DNA of 10,306 nt from Candidatus Methanogasteraceae archaeon UBA261 (GCA_002506015.1 DAWR01000140.1:1-10306); one strand, 5' to 3'. Positions 1-7,975 are shown, numbered from the stretch's first letter. The notes: a model not told the origin generated them from the sequence alone. Numbers and translations are program-made.

Positions 1-798
1 TTTTCAAAATGAGAATTGCTGCCCATAAGCTCCATTATGCCGCGTATCTCCCGATCCCGGTTCTCTTCTGCCAGATCATAACGCCACCCGCTCCGACAAC
101 ATCACGGCTCGATGCAACCGAGCCGCGGGCGCACCGCACTCTGGTAGTACTCGCCCCAATCGTCATAACTCATGCCCGAGTTGCATGGCAGTTTCTCGCG
201 AAACTCCTTTGTGAGTTCGTAACACGTATCACTGACCCACGGGGTATGAAAATCGAACTGGTCAAAGTCGCCCCACTCCTCAAGCAAGGAAAGCGGCGGA
301 AATCCCACCTCGATGCACCTCTGGTAGAGCGGGGTTCCGGGATACGGGACAAAAAACGAGAGGAGAAAGTCCAGTTTCGCAAGATCGCTCTCTTCATGGA
401 AGATATCAATCATCCGTTTCATCATCTCAAACGTGTGCACAATCTCGGTCTTTGTATCAATGCCAGGAATTCCCACCATGAACGATCCCCTCAGATCAAT
501 ATCATGCTCTGCGCAACGGTGCGTGCATTTGAGGATATGGTCAATCGATGCACCTTTCCCCATAGCGTCGAGCGATGGCTGGTACCCGCTCTCAAAGCCG
601 ATAAAGACCTGCGCTCCGCAGAAGCTCCCACACAGCAGAATCGAGGCGGTGCAGATGCTCCATCCTCCCGTTTACGAGGGTGAACCGTACCTCCAGTCTA
701 CTTTTGAGGAGTTGCCTGCTTGTTTCTTCACACGGCGGACGTTCGGAAGAAACCACGATCCCGTATCATGAATCCTGATGCGCTCTGCGCTTCCGATC
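1..798 (-). pseudogene. Radical SAM protein, C-terminal part, frameshifted pseudogene
   Basis: I see the C-terminal half of a B12-binding-type radical SAM protein, but in pieces. It begins directly after the stop of the upstream 497-aa gene with ERIRIHDTGSWFLPNVRRVK (about 785-725). It shifts frame near 712-725 to LEVRFTLVNGRMEHL and DSAVWELLRSAG (about 710-620), then returns near 617-624 to the first frame with QVFIGFESG, DAMGKG, FMVGIPG and FVPYPGTPLY. A TGA at 104-102 interrupts this frame. Beyond it codons stay gene-like (SGWRYDLAEENRDREIRGIM) to the window edge, so the TGA is probably a nonsense mutation. No start codon, no CxxxCxxC cluster motif and no N-terminal domain are present, so it cannot be an active radical SAM enzyme. 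An intact-looking stretch of 153 codons starts at 563, but lies inside the domain. Sequencing indels could mimic the frameshifts; they would not restore the missing N-terminus. Confidence 0.8.
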
Positions 799-2292
799 TC
801 ACCCCAGCACCGAATTCACCCTTGGCGACATACAGTAATCGCACTTCGCAGGCAGATACCGACTCGTAGCACAGTTCTTGCACATCTGCACCGGCGCAAG
901 CGCAACCTCGGGATTGAGCGCAACAGCATTGACCATCGCGGCGATGCTCGGAGGCTCCGGAGCAAGCAGGCATGGCTGGTCGATGAACCGCAGAAGCGCG
1001 GTTGCCCGCACCGTTATGGCTGTGAACGGATACGCATACGCCTCTGGATGATTGAGCTCAGGATGATCCCTGACCGGTGAGAGATCGATAGGTATGCCAG
1101 CAACCTTCCCACCGTCTCCTCTTGGTTTCGGTGCATTCACTCGCTCGCCTCTGGTGATGAAGTCCAGAAAGTCATTGACATGAAGTTCGCCGACCATCGA
1201 TCTGTCGAATGGGTGTGTCAGAATGAAGTTCTTGAATCGCTTCTGCATCATATCCTGGATATAATCGGGCGTGAACCCGTCCCATGCAAGTATATCCGCT
1301 GTCGCAGACGCACATGCGCCGGTTGCGATATATCCCACATCAAACGGATTTTTGATCTTACCTTCGGATAGCGCGGTTCTGAGTGTGTTCTCTGCAACCT
1401 TTGAGACTGATTCAAGGATTGCCATGCACATATCGTCTCTGCACAGCTTGTAGTATGATGATCCGATGTGGTGACCGATATCGCCAACGTGTGTCGGGAG
1501 CATCACGATGTTTGCCGGGTGCACCCCGGAATCGTACGCGCTCTTGACATATCCGCGGAACTTCTCGCGGTAGAGTTCAAAGTATCTGGACCGATCGTAC
1601 GATGTGTGACCGAGTTCTCCCATCAGCTGTAGCATCGACTGAACCGGCTTATCCCAGTTCAACTTCAAAGCCTTCTTCTCCTCTTCTATCGCCTCTGCGA
1701 CGTTTCCGGTGCTGCCAAGAACTCTGGTGTACGTGTCTCCGAAGACATAGATTCCGTTTAAGCCCCATGATTTTGCGGCAAGGATTGTTTGTTTGTATTT
1801 CTTCTCAATAGGCGCCCTTTCTATGATCCGGGCAAGGACGTTGAAGACGCTTCCGGGGATCGCTGCAAAATCGCTGGATGATATGATCCCGTAGAATCCA
1901 TTGTGTATCCGTGTTGCCTCGATCCCGATAATATCGTCTGCTTCATCGATCGTCTTGATGAACGTCTCGACAGCGCCCCGAAAGTCCCTGTCAAGTTCGT
2001 ACATGATCTCAAGCGCGATTGGGGTCTGCTGCCACTCGAGAAACGCAGTATCAAGCGGCGTTATCGTGTCGGTGAGCGACGTTAAGATGTCGTAATGGAG
2101 GAGCAGTGACTGCTGGTATAGGTCGATCGCCTCCTGTGACTGCTCGCTGTCACATTCCATCTTCCTTATGACCTCTACGTAAGGTCTCGCGTGTTCAAGC
2201 AAGAAATCCTCGTATCTGTGGATTCTTATTGCGTCTACCGCAGCGTTCTGTGCTGTAATTGCATCGTTTACGGTTTTTTCGATCAGACTCAT
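799..2292 (-). CDS. Conserved archaeal protein, DUF2193-like, 497 aa
   Basis: Function unknown. Length and motifs recall the archaeal family DUF2193; the name comes from memory of family features, not a search. Visible blocks are NGFYG (131-135), AAKSWGLNG (172-180), GVHPANIV (256-263), GDIGHHI (270-276) and YPFTAITVRA (421-430). The C-terminus carries CxxC-x9-CxxC (Cys 471, 474, 484, 487), which could bind zinc or an Fe-S cluster. No signal peptide or clear membrane helix is seen, so it is probably cytosolic. The ATG follows the mer stop by 4 bases, and its GGAGG ribosome site lies inside the last mer codons, so it should be co-transcribed and perhaps translationally coupled with mer. It is the last intact gene of the mtr-mer operon. 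The context suggests a role in C1 metabolism; this is inference. No terminator is visible after it. Confidence 0.9.
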   Translation of the reverse strand: MSLIEKTVNDAITAQNAAVDAIRIHRYEDFLLEHARPYVEVIRKMECDSEQSQEAIDLYQQSLLLHYDILTSLTDTITPLDTAFLEWQQTPIALEIMYELDRDFRGAVETFIKTIDEADDIIGIEATRIHNGFYGIISSSDFAAIPGSVFNVLARIIERAPIEKKYKQTILAAKSWGLNGIYVFGDTYTRVLGSTGNVAEAIEEEKKALKLNWDKPVQSMLQLMGELGHTSYDRSRYFELYREKFRGYVKSAYDSGVHPANIVMLPTHVGDIGHHIGSSYYKLCRDDMCMAILESVSKVAENTLRTALSEGKIKNPFDVGYIATGACASATADILAWDGFTPDYIQDMMQKRFKNFILTHPFDRSMVGELHVNDFLDFITRGERVNAPKPRGDGGKVAGIPIDLSPVRDHPELNHPEAYAYPFTAITVRATALLRFIDQPCLLAPEPPSIAAMVNAVALNPEVALAPVQMCKNCATSRYLPAKCDYCMSPRVNSVLG

Positions 2293-2296
2293 CTTT

Positions 2297-3286
2297 CTAC
2301 CTCCAGTTAGGAATAATATCCTCTCCGATCAACCTGATCGCGTGTATCCGGTCAGGTCCGATCGGAGAGCCAGGAATGATCTGTGTGACCCCTGCATTCA
2401 CGAGTTCCTCGATTCGGTCCATGCACTCCGCAGGAGTTCCGCAGATTGCGAATGCATCGATCATATCACCTGTGACTGCGTGTATCGCGTCGCTGAAACT
2501 CTTCTTAAAACCATTTCGCACCGCTTCGACATCATCCGGCGGGATCTCGTGGCGCTCAAGTACGCCGAGTGGTGATCCCGCAACAATAAAGGCAACAACC
2601 GGCTTTGCAGCCGATATAGCATCATCCTTATGATCCGCTATCGAAAAACTCGTGTATGCAGCGACGTCAAACGTTGCAAGATCGGCACCTCCTGCCTTCA
2701 GTGCAGGTATCGCCTCTGCAAAGTCAAGCGGGTGCGATGCGTTCACGAGCACTCCGTCTCCGACTTCTCCGGCAAGATGTAACATCTTTTGCCCCTGCGC
2801 TCCTATATAAACCGGCACATCGGGTAAATCTGACATATCTGTTGCAAAATCAAGTTTCGCGCCCTCGGTTTTGAAGATCTCCCCGTTGTACGAGACCTTT
2901 TTGCAGGCAAGCAGTTGTCGTATGATCGATACAGTCTCCCTGACAGTCCGGACAGGTCGCGTCCATTCGATTCCCAGTTTGTCGAATGTGATCCGATCGC
3001 CGGGTCCTATGCCAAGAACCGCACGTCCGTCCGATATCTCGTGCAGGGTTGCGATCGCTGATGCGAGTTGTGGTGCGGTTCTGGTATACGGGTTTGTGAC
3101 GCCGGGTCCGAGTTTTATGGAGTCAGTCCTTGCTGCGATGTATGTCAGAAGTGAGAATGCGTCCCGGTTGTTGTAATGATCAGTTATCCATGCGTAGGAT
3201 AAGCCGTTCTCCTCTGATAGTCTCACGATCTCTGAGAGTTTTTCTGCTGGTTCGTTTGCCAAAAATTCGATTCCAAAGGTTACCAT
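2297..3286 (-). CDS. mer: F420-dependent methylene-H4MPT reductase (Mer)
   Basis: Catalyses reversible reduction of 5,10-methylene- to 5-methyl-tetrahydromethanopterin with reduced coenzyme F420; cytosolic, bacterial-luciferase-like TIM barrel. The 329-aa length is normal for the family. Diagnostic Mer blocks are FGIEFLANEP (4-13), YAWITDHYNNRD (31-42), KLGPGVTNPYTR (58-69), SAIATLHEISDGRAVLGIGP (76-95), LGIEW (104-108), VYIGAQG and, near the end, GVTQIIPGSPIGPDR. The ATG lies 15 bases after the mtrH stop, so it reads as the ninth operon gene. Its product, methyl-H4MPT, is the substrate of MtrH encoded just upstream. The last codons (AACTGGAGGTAG) contain the ribosome binding site of the next gene. 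No disruption is seen. Confidence 0.97.
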   Translation of the reverse strand: MVTFGIEFLANEPAEKLSEIVRLSEENGLSYAWITDHYNNRDAFSLLTYIAARTDSIKLGPGVTNPYTRTAPQLASAIATLHEISDGRAVLGIGPGDRITFDKLGIEWTRPVRTVRETVSIIRQLLACKKVSYNGEIFKTEGAKLDFATDMSDLPDVPVYIGAQGQKMLHLAGEVGDGVLVNASHPLDFAEAIPALKAGGADLATFDVAAYTSFSIADHKDDAISAAKPVVAFIVAGSPLGVLERHEIPPDDVEAVRNGFKKSFSDAIHAVTGDMIDAFAICGTPAECMDRIEELVNAGVTQIIPGSPIGPDRIHAIRLIGEDIIPNWR

Positions 3287-3301
3287 GATACCTGCACCCC
3301 T

Positions 3302-4216
3302 TCAAGCCAGTAGGTATGGATGTTTCTCGCTGTGTTCGATTCCGAAGTCATTTACGGAATCAGCAGTGAGAATGTCAGCCATTGCAACGACTGGAGCGGC
3401 ATACTTCGCACTCTCGATCGGTCCTATAAAGAGCGAGTTTGCACCCATCACGATACCGACCGCATTTGCTGATATATCGCAGATCCTTCTGATCTCCAAG
3501 TCACGTTTCTTGAGATACGCCCATGATGACGGGACATTATGTGCTCCGACGCCTGTTGGAAGCCCGTACAAGGATTTTACTGCATAAAGCAGCCTGAATG
3601 ATGATCCTGCGCCCTGTCCGAACGGCTGCACTCCGGGATCGTACAGGATCTTCTCAAAGCCACACCCCTTTGCGATCTCGAGGAGCCCTTTATCAACAAA
3701 CCCACCGCCGTCTTCGAGCATCTCGATTCGTGCCTTAACTGACGGGTCCTGCATGTTGAAGCCGAGGATGACAACGCCCTCAATCTGTGATTCAGAGAGC
3801 GCATCAATCTCTGGCTTCTCGATCATCATGTTTATAGCGTTATACATCGTCCGGCTGCCGAACTGCTCGCTCGCATGCGAGAGTCCTACAAGCCTCGCCT
3901 CAAGATCCGCTGAATCGACGATGAGCGGCGCATCTGTACGGTCTGCCACAAAGTCAAGCCCTTTGATCATGAGATCAGAGGTCACGCCAACCACCTGAAA
4001 GATATACGGGGTGTTTGTGGCATCGCAGGCTTCCTCAACCTCTGCAATCAGCGATTCCGCTTTCTCTTCGTCGAAGGTACCTGCATTTGCATCAACTATG
4101 TTCTGTCCGTCATAGAAGATCGTAGGAATGATCACGGTCGGGTTCTCGCCGATCTGCCCACCGATCGTGACATTCCCGATCTCGATTATCTGCTGTTTTC
4201 GTGCGAATTTGAACAT
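3302..4216 (-). CDS. mtrH: Tetrahydromethanopterin S-methyltransferase subunit H
   Basis: MtrH is the peripheral catalytic subunit that moves the methyl group from methyl-H4MPT to the Co(I) corrinoid carried by MtrA (reverse direction in oxidisers). The 304-aa protein is close to family length and shows MtrH blocks: MFKFARKQQIIEIGNVTIGG (1-20), TIFYDGQNIV (32-41), FQVVGVTSDLMIKGLDFVAD (73-92), VDSADLEAR (100-108), YNAIN (125-129), YDPGVQPFGQGAGSSFRLLY (192-211) and PTGVGAHNVPSSWAYLKK (220-237). This fits a methyltetrahydropterin methyltransferase TIM barrel. No transmembrane helix is expected except mild C-terminal hydrophobicity. A GGGGTGG ribosome site precedes the ATG, which falls one base after the mtrG stop, giving tight coupling. 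Next gene is mer, 15 bases on. Confidence 0.97.
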   Translation of the reverse strand: MFKFARKQQIIEIGNVTIGGQIGENPTVIIPTIFYDGQNIVDANAGTFDEEKAESLIAEVEEACDATNTPYIFQVVGVTSDLMIKGLDFVADRTDAPLIVDSADLEARLVGLSHASEQFGSRTMYNAINMMIEKPEIDALSESQIEGVVILGFNMQDPSVKARIEMLEDGGGFVDKGLLEIAKGCGFEKILYDPGVQPFGQGAGSSFRLLYAVKSLYGLPTGVGAHNVPSSWAYLKKRDLEIRRICDISANAVGIVMGANSLFIGPIESAKYAAPVVAMADILTADSVNDFGIEHSEKHPYLLA

Positions 4217-4217
4217 G

Positions 4218-4382
4218 TTACCACCCCAGAAGACTGATCAGCATCAGCGCGATAACAGCGCCCAGGGTAACCCCGATACACCGTCCGATCATCGTCCCCC
4301 TGCTCTGGATAATCTCTGCGCCAGCAAACTCGATATTCTCCTCAGCCCGGTCCAACCGTTTCATCATCTTCTCGTAGTCCAT
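4218..4382 (-). CDS. mtrG: Tetrahydromethanopterin S-methyltransferase subunit G
   Basis: A 54-aa subunit of the membrane Mtr complex, identified by its place between mtrF and mtrH and by the family pattern: a charged helix with MKRLDRAEENIEFAGAEI (7-24), then IGRCIGVTLGAVIALMLISL, a single membrane segment at about 32-52. It is shorter than the roughly 70-85 residues I expect of MtrG; the N-terminal lead before the MKRL helix is missing. The ATG is fixed by a GGAGGG site 6 bases upstream, and the reading frame closes at the mtrF stop only 12 bases before the ATG with no alternative start between. So the short form is genuine unless the sequence has an error. The stop is one base from the mtrH ATG. 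Confidence 0.92.
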   Translation of the reverse strand: MDYEKMMKRLDRAEENIEFAGAEIIQSRGTMIGRCIGVTLGAVIALMLISLLGW

Positions 4383-4394
4383 AACAAACCCTCC

Positions 4395-4607
4395 TCAGAA
4401 TCCTCCTGCACCAACAAGCATCAGCAACAACGCACAGAGAAACCCGATCACGAGATAGAGCCTCGTCCCGTACATTCCTGAGTATGTGCGCTGATCCCTG
4501 CCGATCAGGAGTGCCCGCCGTTTTATGCTCTCTGTCATCCGATCAATCTCCCGCGTATTCGGGGCATGAAGTTCAGGGATCGTCTCTTTTTCTTTTTCGG
4601 CTCTCAT
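4395..4607 (-). CDS. mtrF: Tetrahydromethanopterin S-methyltransferase subunit F
   Basis: A 70-aa membrane subunit of the Mtr complex, at the usual MtrF length. The N-terminal two thirds are charged, with APNTREIDRMTESIKRRALLI (about 15-35) and GRDQRTYSGMYGTRL (36-50), followed by one hydrophobic helix (about 50-69, IGFLCALLLMLVGAGGF). In known Mtr, MtrF contributes a single membrane anchor next to the MtrA corrinoid domain. Its ATG overlaps the mtrA stop in ATGA, so translation is coupled to mtrA; the GGAGG site lies in the last mtrA codons. The stop overlaps the ribosome site of mtrG. Order A-F-G-H matches other archaeal mtr operons. Confidence 0.95.
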   Translation of the reverse strand: MRAEKEKETIPELHAPNTREIDRMTESIKRRALLIGRDQRTYSGMYGTRLYLVIGFLCALLLMLVGAGGF

Positions 4608-5287
4608 AAAAACCTCCTGATTGCAAAGATTAACAATGTGACAATAAAACCAGACGTCAGCCCCTGCCAGATTCCAGATACCATACCTGACATAAACTTA
4701 TTCAGTTTGCCAAGATCCTTCACTTCCTGCTCAAGGCTGCGCAGTCTTGACTCTATCGAGACCGCTTCCGGCGTCAGGATCGTGTCGCTCCCCCCCTCTG
4801 CTTGTGCTGCCTTTCCAAGGGTAACGATCATCGGTTCTGCAGGAAACGGGTCCTTTGGAGCACAGGCATCGATCGCCTGCTTGATCTGCCCCATATCCTC
4901 GACATTCACCAGATCGATGATCTCGACCTGTTCCCTGAACCGGTCAACCTCCTTTGAGCTCAGATTCGAGATGAACGGGATTGCGCCGGATGCGCCGATG
5001 ATCCTGTTCTTCTCATCGATTCCTGACTTGTGGATTGCAAGGAATGCGTCACCTGCAAGATGTCCGTGAACCTCGGCTCCGCAGATTATGAGGTACCTGA
5101 TACAGGGGTTTGAGATGATGTTTGCGATCACCTTCTCAATCCCAATATTCTCGGTCTTCATGGTGCCAGAGATCGCGATCTTGTCGATTACTCCTGACAC
5201 ATCGATGCTGCTTCCAAGCGTTGCCAGGACTATCTGATTCTTCTCATCGCCAAGCGTGTACTCACCTGATACGGCGGGCCAACCCAT
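4604..5287 (-). CDS. mtrA: Tetrahydromethanopterin S-methyltransferase subunit A (corrinoid)
   Basis: MtrA carries the corrinoid that shuttles the methyl group between MtrH and coenzyme M. The 227-aa reading starts MGWPAVSGEYTLGDEKNQ, matching the family GWP...G-Y..GD opening. Further blocks are MKTENIGIEKVIANIISNP (43-61), IICGAEVHGHLAGD (67-80) and GASGAIPFI. His76 in GHLAGD aligns with the corrinoid-ligating histidine of characterised MtrA (His84 in Methanothermobacter); His74, two residues earlier, is an extra histidine. A C-terminal helix (about 205-222, GFIVTLLIFAIRRFL) anchors it in the membrane. I chose the ATG at 5287 because GGAGG lies 8 bases upstream; a TTG 18 bases earlier would put the ribosome site inside the gene. 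It starts one base after the mtrB stop. Confidence 0.97.
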   Translation of the reverse strand: MGWPAVSGEYTLGDEKNQIVLATLGSSIDVSGVIDKIAISGTMKTENIGIEKVIANIISNPCIRYLIICGAEVHGHLAGDAFLAIHKSGIDEKNRIIGASGAIPFISNLSSKEVDRFREQVEIIDLVNVEDMGQIKQAIDACAPKDPFPAEPMIVTLGKAAQAEGGSDTILTPEAVSIESRLRSLEQEVKDLGKLNKFMSGMVSGIWQGLTSGFIVTLLIFAIRRFL

Positions 5288-5288
5288 C

Positions 5289-5591
5289 TCACAGACCTCC
5301 TGCAAGAATCAAGAGAATAGCAACCGCGAAAAGCCCAAGAATGAAACCGATAACGGCATTGGAAACCTTACCAAGGTTCAGATAGATCCCCTCACGATTC
5401 GGATACGACGGATACGATACCGTGGCTGGATTCAGCGAATCCACAAGATCGATTGCGGCGCGTTCGATCTCTTCGATCCTGTCGGACAGTTCCGCAATAT
5501 TCGCAATCGGCTGCACGGGGTTCATCTCGGCTGCGATTCCGCTTACAGGGTCGATTGCAACGTGTACGTCCGGGTCTACTATCACGTACAT
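5289..5591 (-). CDS. mtrB: Tetrahydromethanopterin S-methyltransferase subunit B
   Basis: A 100-aa membrane subunit of the Mtr complex, at normal MtrB length. The soluble N-terminal part begins MYVIVDPDVHVAIDPVSGIA, typical of the family, followed by an acidic helix (LSDRIEEIERAAIDLVDSL, 35-53). NREGIYLNLGKVSNAVIGF leads into one C-terminal membrane helix (about 77-99). The ATG stands 3 bases after the mtrC stop, with a GGAG site in the last mtrC codons. The stop is one base from the chosen mtrA start. In known complexes MtrB is one of the single-span subunits of the membrane stalk. Confidence 0.96.
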   Translation of the reverse strand: MYVIVDPDVHVAIDPVSGIAAEMNPVQPIANIAELSDRIEEIERAAIDLVDSLNPATVSYPSYPNREGIYLNLGKVSNAVIGFILGLFAVAILLILAGGL

Positions 5592-5594
5592 GAT

Positions 5595-6338
5595 TCAATG
5601 CTCCGCAGGTGAATATCCGGTCCACTTTATCTCATAGGTATCGGATTTAACCAGTCTATACCACGCAACGACCGCGATTACGAGTCCACACGCACTTACC
5701 ACAACGATTGCCACATCATCCGAGATCGGCATCGCTGATCCGCTGGCAAGCATCGCAACGATGCCGATCACAAGCGTTGTCATACATGCCTCAACAAGAG
5801 CGAGCGTCAATGTGCGCTTCTGGTTCTCGCCGGCACCGGTGCTGGCGTTGTACGGATGCAAAACCGCGAGTGTAATTATTATGTAAATAAATGGATATAA
5901 ACCATAGTTGCTTCCGAGGATCAGGAGAGATCCTGCCGTGATTAAGGCAGTGGACACCGCGATGACCGCACTGTTCAGCTCGATTCTCGGAATCTTCATC
6001 CGTATCACCTTATCTGCAAGCACACCTGTCGCAAGACCGATCACGAGCGAGATCGCAACAACCGCTGCCACATACAGAAACGGCGTTGATCTGCAAGAGA
6101 CTGACAGCGATGCCACGAATGCGGATGTTGCACCAACAGCAGCCCCCCAGTAACCGATGGATGCATTTCCAGTGCCAAGCCCGTACTTTGCCATGCCACG
6201 AACCGAGTTTGCAGCGGACAAGAACGGAAGCCAGAGAAATACGATTCCAATAGAGATCCCGTGCCCGATCAGGATGATTCCTGCTATGCCGCTTAATAAT
6301 GCTGCTCCGAAGAGTGTGTGAATCGATATCTCTTTCAC
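5595..6338 (-). CDS. mtrC: Tetrahydromethanopterin S-methyltransferase subunit C
   Basis: A 247-aa polytopic membrane subunit, somewhat shorter than the roughly 260 residues usual for MtrC. Together with MtrD and MtrE it forms the integral part tied to Na+ translocation. Family blocks are NSVRGMAKYGLGTGNASIGY (44-63), GLATGVLADKVIRMKIP (101-117) and HPYNASTGAGENQKRTLTLA (161-180). About seven hydrophobic segments alternate with short loops. The start is GTG, overlapping the mtrD stop as GTGA, with a GGGG-rich ribosome site; no in-frame ATG is close by. Its end carries the ribosome site of mtrB. Confidence 0.96.
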   Translation of the reverse strand: MKEISIHTLFGAALLSGIAGIILIGHGISIGIVFLWLPFLSAANSVRGMAKYGLGTGNASIGYWGAAVGATSAFVASLSVSCRSTPFLYVAAVVAISLVIGLATGVLADKVIRMKIPRIELNSAVIAVSTALITAGSLLILGSNYGLYPFIYIIITLAVLHPYNASTGAGENQKRTLTLALVEACMTTLVIGIVAMLASGSAMPISDDVAIVVVSACGLVIAVVAWYRLVKSDTYEIKWTGYSPAEH

Positions 6339-7072
6339 ACCATCACCCCGGAGACCGCAAGCTCACAGACCGCATAGATTACGCATGCCACAATCGAGGA
6401 TGTGACAAGACAACTGATAAACGTCCTATGTATACTCCTGATCTTCATGTCAAACACCCCTTCTGTCTTTCCAACAAGCACATAAGCCGGGAGTACGCTG
6501 TTTATCAGGAACACACCAGCAGCAACGATTCCTGCAAGTGTTACCGCATTCTCCGTGGCAATTTCTGGCAGAGTCATCGAATACACCGCATAAAAGACAA
6601 GAGCGCCGCCAGCGCCGCCCATGAGCGCGCCGATTGTGCCGCTCACAGCAGTCTGGAAGGGCATGCCATGACCATCGGTTCCAGGAGATGCGTAACCCTC
6701 CTGCTCAAAACCCGTAATGATGTCCTTTGTGCCGCTGAACGTGGATTTTCCTGATGCGGTCTGACCAGATACCGGCGGAGCACCTATGCCGAATGCAAGC
6801 ATGATATTTCCGCAGAGAATCGTTATCAATAGCATCAGGGCAGAGCCGACCGCGCCGGATACTATGACCGGTGCAAGCCCGCTATCGATGCTGTATGCTG
6901 CGGCATAGATACCGGCAAGACCCGCGCCCGCTGAGAGCATGCTCGGTCCTGTTGCGATACCTGTTGCGGCAGCCATTGCGCCTGTCGCGCTTGCCGGGAT
7001 GAAGTGGACGCAGACTCCAACGAGAACGCCGCCTGCAATTATCATGATTGTGGCTGTTAACGGATCTACCAT
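6335..7072 (-). CDS. mtrD: Tetrahydromethanopterin S-methyltransferase subunit D
   Basis: A 245-aa polytopic membrane subunit of the Na+-translocating methyltransferase, normal length. It shows the glycine- and alanine-rich helices typical of MtrD and the conserved loop EGYASPGTDGHGMPFQ (125-140), the best family marker. VHFIPASATGAMAAATGIAT (22-41) and about six hydrophobic segments support an integral membrane protein. The ATG lies 5 bases after the mtrE stop. Its terminal TGA overlaps the mtrC GTG start by 4 bases. No internal break is seen. Confidence 0.96.
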   Translation of the reverse strand: MVDPLTATIMIIAGGVLVGVCVHFIPASATGAMAAATGIATGPSMLSAGAGLAGIYAAAYSIDSGLAPVIVSGAVGSALMLLITILCGNIMLAFGIGAPPVSGQTASGKSTFSGTKDIITGFEQEGYASPGTDGHGMPFQTAVSGTIGALMGGAGGALVFYAVYSMTLPEIATENAVTLAGIVAAGVFLINSVLPAYVLVGKTEGVFDMKIRSIHRTFISCLVTSSIVACVIYAVCELAVSGVMV

Positions 7073-7077
7073 ATTAT

Positions 7078-7968
7078 TCAGTCCTCAGTATATCGTCCGT
7101 ATCTCTTCCTGGCATATACCTCAAGCAGGTATATGAATATTAGAATAATCAGAACAAGCACCGACACGACGATAACACTTGTCCAAACGCCTGCAAACGT
7201 GAACAACCTGCTCCATGCATCGAGAAAGATGAGCATGCCAAAAGCAAGACCTGTGACCAGCCCCCCAAACCGCATCGTGAAGTACGGCGTGTCCACAGAG
7301 TTGCGGTAGCCGTACTCCCCTTTCACATCGATATCGCCCTGAACAGAGATCGGGATGCCCGAACCGAATATGTAATGCTGGTAGAGCCGCTCTGCGCCGT
7401 AATATATGTCGCCTGTGGATGATCCGATTGCGCCAATCGTTATCCCGAAGAAAAACGCAAGGAGCGGGACTGAAAATGGATTTCCAAGCAGACTATGCGC
7501 GGCAAAGGCTAACAGGGTCAGCATAAGCGCGGTCAAGAATCCAAACGCAGCATCAAGGGGTAGGGGTGTGAGCAAAGAATCCCAGTACATCGTCTGCTCA
7601 AAGTTCTTCATGCTCGCAATCCTTGAGATGTGAGATAATACCCCATAAGCGCATAGCAGTAGCGTGGAAGCTGCGGCTCCGATGATCGATGCGATCAGCA
7701 CAGCGAATGCATCTCCTCCAAAATGCGCTGTCAAGAGATATGCGATCGTTGCAGCGGTTGTTGCCCAGAGCGCGTTTGCCGGAGGCTCTCCAGAAATTGC
7801 TTTATTGAAATAACGATGCCGGTTACCGATCTGCGGTGCAAGCTGCACCTGCGAGTTCGGATTGCTCGCAGAACCCGCGTTTGATTCACTGTCCTCGAAT
7901 ATCCCTGCGAGAAATGCGAGGAGACCCGCGAGCGCCGTTCCGAGCAGGAGGGAGATGATAGCTGCCAT
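7078..7968 (-). CDS. mtrE: Tetrahydromethanopterin S-methyltransferase subunit E
   Basis: First gene of the mtr operon and a polytopic membrane subunit of the Na+ pump. From the ATG at 7968 the protein has 296 residues, the usual MtrE length. Family blocks are FEDSESNAGSASNPNSQ (24-40), VQLAPQIGNRHRYFNKAISG (41-60), TPLPLDAAFGF and IGSSTGDIYYGAERLYQHYI, with about six membrane segments. An in-frame TTG 57 bases upstream would add a basic, non-conserved peptide and is rejected. No Shine-Dalgarno is visible before this ATG, unlike the other operon genes. A TATA-like element lies about 30 bases upstream, so a leaderless transcript is possible. Alternatively ribosomes may arrive from the truncated radical SAM gene that stops 7 bases earlier. 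Confidence 0.96.
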   Translation of the reverse strand: MAAIISLLLGTALAGLLAFLAGIFEDSESNAGSASNPNSQVQLAPQIGNRHRYFNKAISGEPPANALWATTAATIAYLLTAHFGGDAFAVLIASIIGAAASTLLLCAYGVLSHISRIASMKNFEQTMYWDSLLTPLPLDAAFGFLTALMLTLLAFAAHSLLGNPFSVPLLAFFFGITIGAIGSSTGDIYYGAERLYQHYIFGSGIPISVQGDIDVKGEYGYRNSVDTPYFTMRFGGLVTGLAFGMLIFLDAWSRLFTFAGVWTSVIVVSVLVLIILIFIYLLEVYARKRYGRYTED

Positions 7969-7975
7969 TATAGTT

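Noticed and set aside
102..104. In-frame TGA as a recoded (selenocysteine) codon
   Set aside because: The same gene has two frameshifts and no N-terminus, and I see no SECIS-like structure nearby; a nonsense mutation in a pseudogene is simpler.
9..683. 224-codon open frame on the plus strand
   Set aside because: It lies antisense to the radical SAM remnant, whose minus-strand translation shows clear family motifs; the plus product is low-complexity with no recognisable motif.
4566..5069. 167-codon plus-strand frame
   Set aside because: It is antisense to mtrA and mtrF, which are certain.
5288..5305. TTG start that would lengthen MtrA by 6 residues
   Set aside because: The GGAGG ribosome site would then lie inside the gene; the ATG at 5287 has the right spacing and begins with the conserved GWP.
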